DNA from: Paenibacillus sp. An7
GTDB taxonomy: Bacteria; Bacillota; Bacilli; Paenibacillales; Paenibacillaceae
Direction of reading: 5' to 3'
Length of the DNA: 64,000 nucleotides
Assembly (NCBI RefSeq): GCF_009870785.1
Contig: NZ_WTWX01000009.1
Span: forward strand, 62,001 to 126,000
Shown: positions 44,829-53,445 of the stretch, one piece after another
How the letters are laid out: the number at the start of each line of letters is the position of its first letter
Position numbering within the stretch: the first letter of the stretch is position 1
The notes under the pieces: model-generated
Told to the model about the DNA's origin: nothing
Seen by the model: the letters and a program-made list of their open reading frames with translations, nothing else
Database searches by the model: none
Made by a program: the position numbers and the translations under genes

Positions 44829-45638
44829 TTAAGTGGAAACGGAACGAGATTTTTTAGGTTTTAACAAGCCAAGCGGCTGTCCCATTTTCACATTTTGTCC
44901 TAGAGAAAGATCATGGTTTGGTTCAAACGTTCCTTCTTCACAGAGAAGAACCACTGTAGAACCAAATTCAAAATAAGCAAGCTCTTCCCCGCGTTCCCAG
45001 GAGGTTGCTGTATTGTCTGTATACTGAATGCTGCTTACATTCATGGCCCCGACTTTGACCACCGCGATCTCACCAAATTCGTGTTTGATATATGTAATCC
45101 GTCTTTCATTTCGGCTGAGCACCGATCTCATATGACGAAGACCAAAATCATTCACAGGATATACTTTACCGCGTATATGTTCACTTTCTACCAATTTACC
45201 TGATACGGGAGAGTGGATTCGATGATAATCTTTAGGACTAAGATACAGGACAAAAGCCCAGCCATTCTTATATTTTTCAAGATGAGGAGAATGGTTGAGA
45301 AGGTCTGACAAAGTGTAATCATGGCCTTTCACATTTAGGAGTGTTCCTCCCGTAATAGGACTCATCGCTGTAATCTTACCGTCCACAGGACTCAGGAGCA
45401 TATTTGGTTCTTCGTAAATCATTCTTGCACCAGTCTGTAATCTCCTCGTAAAAAAAGCATTTAGTGAGGGATATTCTCTGGGTGAAAGTTCTGCCTCATG
45501 TGCAGGGATCTCATATGTTTTAATAAACCATGGAATCAGCAGCCGGCTTGCGCTGCTTTTCGAAAAAGTGCCGGTAATCCGGGAGATCCATTTACGTGAA
45601 GAAAGCTCTGTCATCAGACGCAGCAATGGTTTCGACAT
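44829..45638 (-). CDS. psd: Phosphatidylserine decarboxylase
   Basis: A 269-residue Psd proenzyme that makes phosphatidylethanolamine at the membrane. It has YPSLNAFFTR, SPVDGKI, KDYHRIHSPVSG and the autocleavage site as FGSTVVLL, where the usual LGST has Phe in place of Leu. Cleavage there yields the pyruvoyl group. No pssA is in the window. ATAAGGGGGATATGC precedes the ATG. Confidence 0.93.
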   Translation of the reverse strand: MSKPLLRLMTELSSRKWISRITGTFSKSSASRLLIPWFIKTYEIPAHEAELSPREYPSLNAFFTRRLQTGARMIYEEPNMLLSPVDGKITAMSPITGGTLLNVKGHDYTLSDLLNHSPHLEKYKNGWAFVLYLSPKDYHRIHSPVSGKLVESEHIRGKVYPVNDFGLRHMRSVLSRNERRITYIKHEFGEIAVVKVGAMNVSSIQYTDNTATSWERGEELAYFEFGSTVVLLCEEGTFEPNHDLSLGQNVKMGQPLGLLKPKKSRSVST

Positions 45639-45784
45639 GCATATCCCCCTTATAAAAAACGTACCTTATAGACCGGGTTTCTACGGCCCGGCCACTCTGC
45701 ATTATATTGACACAGAACGCAGGCGAAATCAATACGGCTTTTTTCGTATTTGAATGACCTGCATTTAGAGATTCAGAGGATGTC

Positions 45785-46861
45785 TCAGCCCTGATCCAAC
45801 AAAAATCTTGCATACGCGATAGGTGTTCTATAACTTTCGAACCACTCTTTATCCATTCCTGCTTTACGAAAACCGTAGCGCTGGTCTCTGCCATTACATT
45901 CGATGAAATAGATTTCTCCCTGTGAAGTAAGAGCGATGTCAAATCCTAGATCAGCGAGACCAGGTAAGGTAAGAGAAAGGTGCCGAGCGGCGGTTACAGC
46001 CAGGTGATGGATTTGCTGGACAACAGCAGGTAAGGAGTGTAAGGGAAGAACGAAGGGGTGAATTACATCGTAAGGCAATGCCATTCCGCCCTGAGCCACA
46101 TTGGTCACAAAATGATCCCGCGGAGCAACCTTCGCATACATCCCAGTGACGTGCCAGCAGCCTGTACTTCCTCGCTGCACAGAGACACGTAGATCTATTG
46201 GGCTTCCTTCATAGGCAGCTAGAGGAATACGTTCTTGGACTAGGTAACTCTTTTCCCGAATACGAGTGTACACGGCAGCAGGCAATTCTCCTTTTCTCAT
46301 CGGATAATGATTCTGTTTTTTATCTCGAGCCGATGTAATATAAATCTTCCCATTTCCATGTTCGTGATTGATACGCATGATTCCTTTTCCTATACTGCTG
46401 CTTACCGGCTTAAGTATCACATCACGGTGTCTTTCAAGCATTCGCTGAATTGTCTCGGTGGATGCAAGCTCGGTTTCCGGCAGATGAGCGGATAGTTCTG
46501 TGTTGTTCATGAGCAATCGGTAAATCTCATCTTTACCATAACGGTTCCGCACATTAAAAATAGTAACGCCGCGCTGAATGAGACCGGCAATTAAGTAATG
46601 ACTGATTTTAGAGAAATGCATGCCCCGATTGTGGATGACCTTTGGGATTTCGATATGATGCATCTGGTAACGTTGATTTTTACGAATATAAGCTTTGCAT
46701 TTACCCGCAAGCAGGTCAACATCTTCTAATCTTAGAAAACAGACAGTTAGACCATAGCTGGCAGCAGCAAGCTCGTAACAAGCAAGAGATTCCTGTTTAG
46801 TTCTACCTGCAGGGATGCCTCGAAGTATGCTTGAATCCAGTAAAATTCCTACACGGTTCAT
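45785..46861 (-). CDS. YheC/YheD-type ATP-grasp protein, long form
   Basis: A 358-residue member of the YheC/YheD family, which in Bacillus is linked to the spore coat. The N-terminal half starts VGILLDSSILRG and has RGMHFSKISHY. The ATP-grasp part has LKPVSSSIGKGIMRI, DLRVSVQRG, NVAQGG and DLGFDIALT, ending at the metal site YFIECNGRDQRYGF. The 9.9 kb paralogue has only the ATP-grasp part. ATG 46861 is favoured by AAGGGGT. It lies next to the glycosylation cluster, divergently, which is the main reason to think that cluster is sporulation-linked. Confidence 0.83.
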   Translation of the reverse strand: MNRVGILLDSSILRGIPAGRTKQESLACYELAAASYGLTVCFLRLEDVDLLAGKCKAYIRKNQRYQMHHIEIPKVIHNRGMHFSKISHYLIAGLIQRGVTIFNVRNRYGKDEIYRLLMNNTELSAHLPETELASTETIQRMLERHRDVILKPVSSSIGKGIMRINHEHGNGKIYITSARDKKQNHYPMRKGELPAAVYTRIREKSYLVQERIPLAAYEGSPIDLRVSVQRGSTGCWHVTGMYAKVAPRDHFVTNVAQGGMALPYDVIHPFVLPLHSLPAVVQQIHHLAVTAARHLSLTLPGLADLGFDIALTSQGEIYFIECNGRDQRYGFRKAGMDKEWFESYRTPIAYARFLLDQG

Positions 46862-47215
46862 CACCATACCCCTTCCTCTTTATTTCCAGCCTAGTTGTTA
46901 TTCTTCTTATTCTATGAAAAAAAAGAACAGCCCGGGCAGGGCAACAGCTGAACCGGCAGAAATGATACAAGCCTGATTCGGAAATCTAAGAGTTAACCCG
47001 CGAAAAGGCGGCCAGAAGGAGATCGGAATAACAGTGTCAGCCGCCCAGTGGATCGCATAGGATGCAAAGATTACAGCTCTATGTTGATTTGTTCACCCGA
47101 GAAGGTTATTCCGAATAGGAAGGGCAACTGCCGTTTCCAAAAATGAAAATGGTCATAAGATGTACGTGATAACTCCATCTATATGCTAGTGGCCTGCAAG
47201 GGAGGTATACAGCGC
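46862..47215. other. Intergenic region between YheC/YheD and the glycosylation cluster
   Basis: About 350 bases with no supported ORF. It must hold divergent promoters. I see no convincing sigma-A pair, and a CATAAGAT at 47154 that resembles a sigma-E -10 lacks a good -35. Confidence 0.5.
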
Positions 47216-48205
47216 ATGGAAGATTTGAGCGAAGGACAGCAGAAGACGAAAAACGGAGTAGGAAAAAAGTCAGTTGCTAAACGTCCGGGAAGGATTAGAA
47301 AAAAAATAAAGAAAGGTTCCATGACACCTCATCGAACCCATCAAATAAAAAGACCTGGCAGTAAAAACAAGAAACGCAGAAGTAAGAGAGCTAAATCGAT
47401 CTGGGCGAAGGTATCCCCACTAGAGCAGGAACAATTCATGGCACTGACCCGGAGTATTCCCTCTGATGAACCAGTAGTTTCGGTTATTATTCCAGCGATG
47501 AATGAAGAATCTACGATTGCAGAAGCAGTCCTCGAAGGACGCCGAATACATCCATCCAGCGAAGTCATCGTAGTGGCTAATGGCTCTACAGATGAGACAG
47601 CACTACGAGCGGAGACAGCAGGAGCCCAAGTGTTACATTATCATGATCCGCTTGGTCATGATGTCGGCAGACGTGTGGGGGCAGAAGCAGCAAAGGGACG
47701 TGTGCTTTTGTTTGTAGATGGAGATATGGTCATACCGGCTCATCAGCTTCGGCCGTTTGTTCAGGCCGTTCTGTCCGGTGTTGATATTGCACTTAACGAC
47801 TATAAAGGTCCGGTACAGCGTACACCGGTTCATCCGGTCATCGAAGCCAAGTATGCGTTAAATATTCTGCTGGGAAGGTCCGACCTTGGGGGGGCTTCAC
47901 TGACGGCAGTTCCTCATGCGATCAGCCGTAAGGCATATGAAACGATAGGGTCAAATGCCCTCATCTCTCCTCCGCTTGCACAGGCAATGGTTATAGCAAA
48001 GGGTCTGAATGTTCAGGCAGTTCATCCTATTCCAGTCGGTCAGCTGAACCCTTCTCGGCGTAAAGGCGGAGCAGATCTACTGACAGAGGTTATTCTCAGA
48101 GACCATCATGAAGCGGTACATTGGCTGACCGAGAACGATGGTCCAAGAGCAGGTTACACCGACCTATATCGAGATCGGCAGTTAGTTCGAAGTGAAGTAA
48201 AGTGA
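47216..48205 (+). CDS. GT2-type glycosyltransferase with Lys/Arg-rich N-terminal tail (first paralogue)
   Basis: A 329-residue protein. Residues 1-65 hold 24 Lys/Arg and few hydrophobic residues, so the tail is probably disordered and polyanion-binding. The GT-A domain from about residue 87 starts VSVIIPAMNEE, with VVANGSTDET, HDVGRRVGAEAA and the metal-binding DGD at 168-170. It has no transmembrane helix, so it acts in the cytosol. GGGAGG nine bases before ATG 47216 decides the start. It is the first gene of a cluster that runs to 53310 on one strand. The next gene is a paralogue. Confidence 0.82.
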   Translation: MEDLSEGQQKTKNGVGKKSVAKRPGRIRKKIKKGSMTPHRTHQIKRPGSKNKKRRSKRAKSIWAKVSPLEQEQFMALTRSIPSDEPVVSVIIPAMNEESTIAEAVLEGRRIHPSSEVIVVANGSTDETALRAETAGAQVLHYHDPLGHDVGRRVGAEAAKGRVLLFVDGDMVIPAHQLRPFVQAVLSGVDIALNDYKGPVQRTPVHPVIEAKYALNILLGRSDLGGASLTAVPHAISRKAYETIGSNALISPPLAQAMVIAKGLNVQAVHPIPVGQLNPSRRKGGADLLTEVILRDHHEAVHWLTENDGPRAGYTDLYRDRQLVRSEVK

Positions 48206-48219
48206 GTAAAGTGAAGTAA
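48190..48219 (+). repeat. Short direct repeat at the junction of the two paralogues
   Basis: AAGTGAAGTAA occurs at 48190 and again at 48209, within a purine-rich GTGA-repetitive stretch running into the next gene's ribosome site. Confidence 0.6.
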
Positions 48220-48237
48220 GCAAAGCGAGGTGAGGTG

Positions 48238-49323
48238 ATGAGAATGAGAAACTCCACTGCAAAGAAAACGATAAAGCCGCGAAAGCGAAAAAATAAAAGC
48301 ACGAAGCGAATCCATGTTTCTCGCACCTCATCTGTCCCTAAGACCCTTCGGATCCTGGGAGTAAAGGCAGGTCTCGCTGCTTCGAAGAAACGACATCCAT
48401 CCTCGAAATCCATACAAGATGTGCATGCCGAATTTACGTCATGGTATTTTCAATCCGTAACGAAACCCCTGCCATATGGTCAAGTTAGGCAAATTGCCGA
48501 AGCCTATCAGCACGCTTTTTATCTCAAAAAGAAAAGTACAAACCTGCCTATATTACTGCCCCTTACGCATTCAGCTGCAGCCGTTGTATCCGCCTCAGAC
48601 GAAGAAGAAACACTGGGAGCTGTTTTGCATGAACTAAGCAGGCTGCCTTTGCAAGAGATCATCGTCGTACTCAATGGATGCAGTGACAATAGTTATGCTG
48701 TGGCGAGAGAATACCCCCTCGTGACGATTATCTATGAGCCGGAGCGGGTCGGTCATGATGTCGGGCGGGCGATCGGTGCCCAAATGACGACCGCAGATAC
48801 GGTATTGTTCACAGATGGCGATATCGTCATTAGTGCAGAACAATTGGCTCCTTTTTTATATGCTGTAGACACAGGGGTAGATATGGCTCTAAATGATCTT
48901 TGCTCCTATTTACCGTCTTTTGCAAATCAAGATACAGTAACACGTCTGAAGAGTTATCTAAATTCGGTACTGAACAGACGAGATCTGGGTGCAAGTTCCC
49001 TGATCTCTGTTCCGCACGCCCTGTCAAAAAAATGTATACAAACGATAGGATACTCTAGCTTGGTTGTTCCGCCGCTTGCTCAAACGACAGCCATCCAAAA
49101 AGGGTGCACTGTAGAGGTGGCTGCGTCCGTTGACGTTATTACAAAGAATCGCCGCAGATTAGGAAATGTGGGGAAAGGGAATTCGGTGGAACAAATGATT
49201 ATTGGAGATCATGCAGAGGCACTGTCATCGCTGTTAAGCACTTTACATGCGGAAGCGGAGGCAAAGACCGAAGCCTCACTCTTAAGCAGAGTAGAGGTAG
49301 CGCGCTGGAGGAATGCCAAATGA
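48238..49323 (+). CDS. GT2-type glycosyltransferase with Lys/Arg-rich tail (second paralogue, divergent N-terminus)
   Basis: A 361-residue paralogue of the upstream gene. Both share GHDVGR-IGA, DGD, DMALND/DIALND, LNRRDLGASSL-type, VPHALS and PPLAQ blocks. Here the donor-site start IIPAMNEE is replaced by AAVVSASDEEE, while VVLNGCSDNS and TDGDIVIS are retained. The first 58 residues hold 20 Lys/Arg. A helical segment of about 60 residues lies between tail and GT domain. The start may be ATG 48238 or 48244; both have a GAGGTG. The stop overlaps the next ATG. It may be active on another donor, or may be a partner subunit. Confidence 0.78.
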   Translation: MRMRNSTAKKTIKPRKRKNKSTKRIHVSRTSSVPKTLRILGVKAGLAASKKRHPSSKSIQDVHAEFTSWYFQSVTKPLPYGQVRQIAEAYQHAFYLKKKSTNLPILLPLTHSAAAVVSASDEEETLGAVLHELSRLPLQEIIVVLNGCSDNSYAVAREYPLVTIIYEPERVGHDVGRAIGAQMTTADTVLFTDGDIVISAEQLAPFLYAVDTGVDMALNDLCSYLPSFANQDTVTRLKSYLNSVLNRRDLGASSLISVPHALSKKCIQTIGYSSLVVPPLAQTTAIQKGCTVEVAASVDVITKNRRRLGNVGKGNSVEQMIIGDHAEALSSLLSTLHAEAEAKTEASLLSRVEVARWRNAK

Positions 49324-50093
49324 ATCATTACCCTCTAACGAGTATAGTGATCCCCTCATTTAATGGGAGAGGTTGGCTGAAGCAGTGTATCGATTCCATC
49401 CGTCAGTACACGAATGAACCTTATGAAATCATTGTCGTGGATGATGGTTCTACGGATGATACATTCGGCTATTGTGCTTCGGAGAAGGTTCGTTTCATTT
49501 CTCTACCGAAGAATGGAGGGTTTCCTGCCGCCTGTAATACAGGCTTAAGATTGGCAAGAGGGGAATCACTGCTGCTGCTTAACAACGATGTAACGGTGGC
49601 AAAAGACTGGCTTACCTTGCTCTTGCAAGGGCTTTATAGTGACCCATCTATTGGAATTGTAGGCCCAGTCACCAATTATGCGAGTGGAATTCAGCAGATT
49701 CCGGTGGAATACAATTCAGTGGAGCAATTTCAACAAATAGCGGCTGAACATAATAGGCCGGACCCTCAGAAGTGGTTAGAAGTAAACCGAATTGTTGGTC
49801 TCTGTTTTTTGTTCAAACGTGAGGTTTTTGAGGCAATTGGCTATCTTGATGAACGATTCAGCCCGGGTCATTATGAAGATGATGATTATTGTTATCGTGC
49901 TCGGCTTGCGGGATACCGTCTCCTCGTTTTGGGTAATATTCTGGTCCATCATGAGGGAAGTGCGAGTTTTAATAAAGAAAAAAGGGATAAATTACAGCAA
50001 ATTCTTAACCGCAATCGGAAGTTATATATGGAGAAGTGGAAGGTCGATCCACTGCAATTTATTAATAAGTTACATGATGAGAAGGAGGGATAG
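49320..50093 (+). CDS. GT2 glycosyltransferase (rhamnosyltransferase-like)
   Basis: A 257-residue GT-A enzyme without a basic tail. It begins TSIVIPSFNGRGWLKQ and has VVDDGSTDDT, NGGFPAACNTG, the metal site LLLNNDVTV and a catalytic-base region HYEDDDYCYRARL. Its ATG overlaps the previous stop (ATGA), so the pair is translationally coupled. The 51.9 kb gene is a paralogue (shared VGPVTNY, GYLDE and HH.GS blocks). Sugar and acceptor are unknown. Confidence 0.87.
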   Translation: MNHYPLTSIVIPSFNGRGWLKQCIDSIRQYTNEPYEIIVVDDGSTDDTFGYCASEKVRFISLPKNGGFPAACNTGLRLARGESLLLLNNDVTVAKDWLTLLLQGLYSDPSIGIVGPVTNYASGIQQIPVEYNSVEQFQQIAAEHNRPDPQKWLEVNRIVGLCFLFKREVFEAIGYLDERFSPGHYEDDDYCYRARLAGYRLLVLGNILVHHEGSASFNKEKRDKLQQILNRNRKLYMEKWKVDPLQFINKLHDEKEG

Positions 50094-50095
50094 AC

Positions 50096-50827
50096 TTGAA
50101 AGGAGTAATTCTTGCAGGAGGAACGGGAACACGTCTTCGTCCGCTTACTCTGTATTTAAATAAACATCTGCTGCCAGTCGGGAAGTATCCTATGATTGTG
50201 TACGGAATTGAATCTCTGCGTAAAGCCGGAATAAAGGATATTCTTATGGTCATTAGCAAGCAGTCTTCAGGTCTATACACCGACTTTCTAGGCAGCGGGG
50301 CAGCTTTTGGCGTGAGTATTACCTACCGAATCCAAGAACAGGCGGGTGGAATCGCTGAAGCGCTTGATCTAGCCAAAGGATTTATTTTGCCACAGGAGAA
50401 ATTCGTCGTACTGCTGGGGGATAACCTGTTCGCAGATGATCTAAGTCCCTATGTTGCGTCTTATGCGAAACAGCCACAAGGAACGGCCCGGGTACTGCTG
50501 AAAGAAGTGGATGATCCGAGAAGGTACGGCGTCCCTGTATTTGACACAGCTAACAAAAAACTTATTTCTCATATTGAAGAAAAACCGGATCAACCTAAGT
50601 CTACTTATAGTGTAACTGGGTTCTACATGTTCGATGCTTCCGTATTTCAGCTCATCAACGGACTTGCTCCCTCGGCAAGGGGAGAACTTGAAATTACGGA
50701 CGTGAACAATGTTTATGCCACAGCAGGAGGATTAGAGTATGATATTGTTCCTGGATTCTGGAGTGATGCAGGGACTTTTGAATCTTTACAAGAGGCCGCC
50801 GAAAAAATGAAAGACCTGCTGCCATAG
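50096..50827 (+). CDS. RmlA-like sugar-phosphate nucleotidyltransferase
   Basis: A 243-residue nucleotidyltransferase of the glucose-1-phosphate thymidylyltransferase type. GVILAGGTGTRLRPLT is the activated-nucleotide loop, LLPVGKYPMIVY the second motif, GDNLF the metal site and YSVTGFYMFD and GFWSDAGTFESL the sugar-binding parts. It is shorter than RmlA and closer to the spore-coat SpsI type. Start is TTG 50096, with AAGGAGG seven bases before. It likely feeds an NDP-sugar to the surrounding transferases, but no rmlBCD genes are present. Confidence 0.88.
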   Translation: MKGVILAGGTGTRLRPLTLYLNKHLLPVGKYPMIVYGIESLRKAGIKDILMVISKQSSGLYTDFLGSGAAFGVSITYRIQEQAGGIAEALDLAKGFILPQEKFVVLLGDNLFADDLSPYVASYAKQPQGTARVLLKEVDDPRRYGVPVFDTANKKLISHIEEKPDQPKSTYSVTGFYMFDASVFQLINGLAPSARGELEITDVNNVYATAGGLEYDIVPGFWSDAGTFESLQEAAEKMKDLLP

Positions 50828-50840
50828 GAGAGTGGTCCAA

Positions 50841-51881
50841 ATGAGTCGCAAGCAAGTCTCCAAACCTAAGAAAAGGATTCGTTCTAAAAGAACCTTATTC
50901 AAATCTAGGGTAAAAGAAAGAGGAAAAAGTAACTTCCGCGGCTCTAGATCGACTTCTGCAGGACCAAAACGTCGTAGTAAGAATTCTAAGCAGTCGGCTG
51001 ACAAGCAGTTATCAAAGAATAGAAAGCAGACGGTGAAAGCTGAATCAAAGAATGTTCAGTCTATTCTTCATTCCTTATATAGAGAAGCCGTTTATTCAGG
51101 TGGAGAGGCTCTCGTTGAGAAATGGATGCCGGATGGGATGCTCCTGCCTGATGTCACTTGTGAAGATATAATCCAGGCAGGACTTGCCTATTATCGATCT
51201 CATATGTTGCAACTTGCAGGCGTTTCGGAGATTAGAGATCTCTTGTGGACCGCAATCGTAGAGAAAAGGCCCTTATCGCTGGTAAGGCTTGGTGATGGAG
51301 AGTTGCTAAGTCTTGCTTATGATACAGTGATGTCTCCAGCGGAAGTCGATGAGTTAGGGGCATTCCTACCTTATGCTGGAGTGCCTGTACCTGATGCTTC
51401 TGTACAGAGGTCTTTAATCGATGCGATTAAGGAAGCGGATTATATTGGGGTGCCTGTATCACGTAAGCCGGCTTTTCAGATGTTGATGTTTCGTATATGT
51501 AAGCATTACCAGCTGCCTATCAGAGAGATGAAACTCACGACTTCTACGATAAATTTCAGCTTGTATTATACAGGGTACTTAATACCGCTTCTATACGGAA
51601 GGCGTATATTGCTGATCGGGAACAAAGCCGTAAGTACAGCGCAGGTCCTGCGAGAAAAAGGAATCAATGTGACCGGTACGATCTATCCGGTCTCTAATTT
51701 TTCTGACATTGAGAAGGTTCTTGCTTCCTGCTGTGAATACGAATATGATATTGCACTTGTAGCTGCGGGTGTCCCAGCTGTTGTCATCTGTCAGCGGATT
51801 GCTTCAACGTACCGAAAGGTTGCTATTGATATAGGCCATGTTGCGGATGAAATGTTAAAAAATGAAGCAGCACCTGGCTGA
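50841..51881 (+). CDS. GT-D-fold (DUF1792-like) glycosyltransferase with Lys/Arg-rich tail
   Basis: A 346-residue protein. Residues 1-70 hold 27 Lys/Arg and many Ser, so are probably disordered. The folded part contains SLVRLGDGELL (RLGDGE at 149-154), which matches the metal-binding motif of the GT-D glycosyltransferases (DUF1792). Later blocks include GVPVSRKPAFQ and RILLIGNKA. A linker helix (about 75-140) resembles that in other genes here. ATG 50841 is favoured by AGGAG; in-frame GTG 50832 sits too close to it. The 3' end precedes the last transferase by 16 bases. Substrate unknown. Confidence 0.78.
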   Translation: MSRKQVSKPKKRIRSKRTLFKSRVKERGKSNFRGSRSTSAGPKRRSKNSKQSADKQLSKNRKQTVKAESKNVQSILHSLYREAVYSGGEALVEKWMPDGMLLPDVTCEDIIQAGLAYYRSHMLQLAGVSEIRDLLWTAIVEKRPLSLVRLGDGELLSLAYDTVMSPAEVDELGAFLPYAGVPVPDASVQRSLIDAIKEADYIGVPVSRKPAFQMLMFRICKHYQLPIREMKLTTSTINFSLYYTGYLIPLLYGRRILLIGNKAVSTAQVLREKGINVTGTIYPVSNFSDIEKVLASCCEYEYDIALVAAGVPAVVICQRIASTYRKVAIDIGHVADEMLKNEAAPG

Positions 51882-51897
51882 TAAAAGGGGAATCCGT

Positions 51898-53310
51898 ATG
51901 AAAAAAACCTTCACCAAGAAAGGGATCATCTCTAGAAGAAGGAAGCGAAAACAAGGAGGAGCAGTCTTGCAGCCATTTAGCCCTGCTTATCAAGATGGAT
52001 ACCTGCTGGGCTATGAAGAGGGCTTAAAAGCGGGGACAGCATCTTACGGGAACTACATGGATGGAACCAGTATTGTTATTCCAACATTTAACCAGCTTGC
52101 TTATCTTAAAGAATGCATTAACAGCATAAAGGCACACACCGGCGTGCCATACGAGATCATTGTCGTGGACAATGCGTCAAGTGATGGTACTGAAGCTTAT
52201 TTACGGAGTCAAAACTTAGGGGTGCGCTATACAATTCTTGAAGAAAATCGTGGGTTTTCCGGTGGCATTAATCATGGGCTGATGATGGCACGAGGCAAAT
52301 ATATCGTCATGCTGAATAATGATACAGTAGTAACAAAAGGGTGGTTAACTCATATGCTCCATTGTCTACAGAGTGATGAGCAGATCGCAGCAGTGGGTCC
52401 CGTCACGAATTACATTGGAGGAGACCAGCAGATTGAAGTCTCTTATCAGCAGATACAGGACATGTGGGCATTTGCGGAAAGATACAGTAACTCCGATCCT
52501 TCTCAGTGGCGAATAACAGACAGGCTTGTGGGATTCTGTCTATTGTTTCGGCGTGAGCTTATCTCAGAAGTTGGATATTTGGACGAAGGGTACCGGATCG
52601 GAAACTATGAAGATGAAGATTGGAACATTCGTATTCGCTTAACTGACCGCAAATTAGCTGTTGCAGGAGACAGTTTTATTCATCATTATGGCAGTGTGAG
52701 TATGAAGAAACTTGCGGATCAGTTCGAGCAGACGAATGATCATAATGCGAAGTTCTATGCAGCCAAGTGGGGAAATCCTCATGAACTTGTTCTGAGAACA
52801 AAAGAAATACGAAGAATAGAAAATAGTACTGAACTTAAAATATATGCTTACCACCTATATCCAAACTATCGATGGATTCAGAGTACAGCAGGAATTCTAT
52901 ACTGGTTAGCTGATGGGCAGAAACATCGTGTTAGCTTTGTAGGAGAAGAAGCAGACTATCATCAGCTCCAGAAGAAAGCAGTCACTCTATCAAGACCCGA
53001 ACTTCGCCAAATCCCTTCAGGGAGGGATATTACGGCAAGCAGTGAACAAGAAATTACGGAAATGATCAGGGAGAAAAACTATATTTTAGGCTTACCTGAG
53101 GGAAGTATCATTATGGTGGATTCCCTAAACGGAAATTTGGAATGGTTTCAACTAAGTCAAGGGAAGCGAAGACCATTCGTTACCAGGTATGCTGCGGAGT
53201 ACTGGTTGAACGATACGGATACCGTTCATACTCTTAGTAGTCAAGTCATTCAAACCTTACCGCTGGGCCTGCCCCTGATTGCACCTTCTGTGCTGAAACA
53301 TCCGTTATAA
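51898..53310 (+). CDS. GT2 glycosyltransferase with basic N-terminus and repeated C-terminal module
   Basis: A 470-residue protein. The first 21 residues hold ten Lys/Arg. A YQDGYLLGYEEGLKAG segment leads to the GT-A domain (about 57-290), with TSIVIPTFNQ, VVDNASSDGT, MLNNDTVVT and NYEDEDWNIR. The last ~140 residues are extra and hold two related units (about 332-378 and 411-459). Each has an aromatic-hydrophobic GILYWLADGQKHRV-like core and a LSxxxLxxxPxG ending. AAGGGG favours ATG 51898. The gene ends the cluster; a hairpin without T tract follows at 53325-53364. Confidence 0.8.
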   Translation: MKKTFTKKGIISRRRKRKQGGAVLQPFSPAYQDGYLLGYEEGLKAGTASYGNYMDGTSIVIPTFNQLAYLKECINSIKAHTGVPYEIIVVDNASSDGTEAYLRSQNLGVRYTILEENRGFSGGINHGLMMARGKYIVMLNNDTVVTKGWLTHMLHCLQSDEQIAAVGPVTNYIGGDQQIEVSYQQIQDMWAFAERYSNSDPSQWRITDRLVGFCLLFRRELISEVGYLDEGYRIGNYEDEDWNIRIRLTDRKLAVAGDSFIHHYGSVSMKKLADQFEQTNDHNAKFYAAKWGNPHELVLRTKEIRRIENSTELKIYAYHLYPNYRWIQSTAGILYWLADGQKHRVSFVGEEADYHQLQKKAVTLSRPELRQIPSGRDITASSEQEITEMIREKNYILGLPEGSIIMVDSLNGNLEWFQLSQGKRRPFVTRYAAEYWLNDTDTVHTLSSQVIQTLPLGLPLIAPSVLKHPL

Positions 53311-53324
53311 ATCAGGCGCAAGAA

Positions 53325-53364
53325 CCTTCTGCTTTTCTCTATGATTCTTATGAAAGGCAGAAGG
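53325..53364 (+). terminator. Hairpin after the glycosylation cluster
   Basis: CCTTCTGCTTTTC and GAAAGGCAGAAGG arms (one G-U pair). No T tract follows, so termination here is uncertain. Confidence 0.45.
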
Positions 53365-53445
53365 GTAAACTTGATTAAAGTTATACATTTGGATTACTAT
53401 TTCTAGAAGAGAAAATACATTTATTTCTGTACATAAGGAGACTTC

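Noticed and set aside
47154..47161. CATAAGAT as a sigma-E -10 for the glycosylation cluster
   Set aside because: No matching -35 at the right spacing, so a sporulation promoter cannot be claimed.
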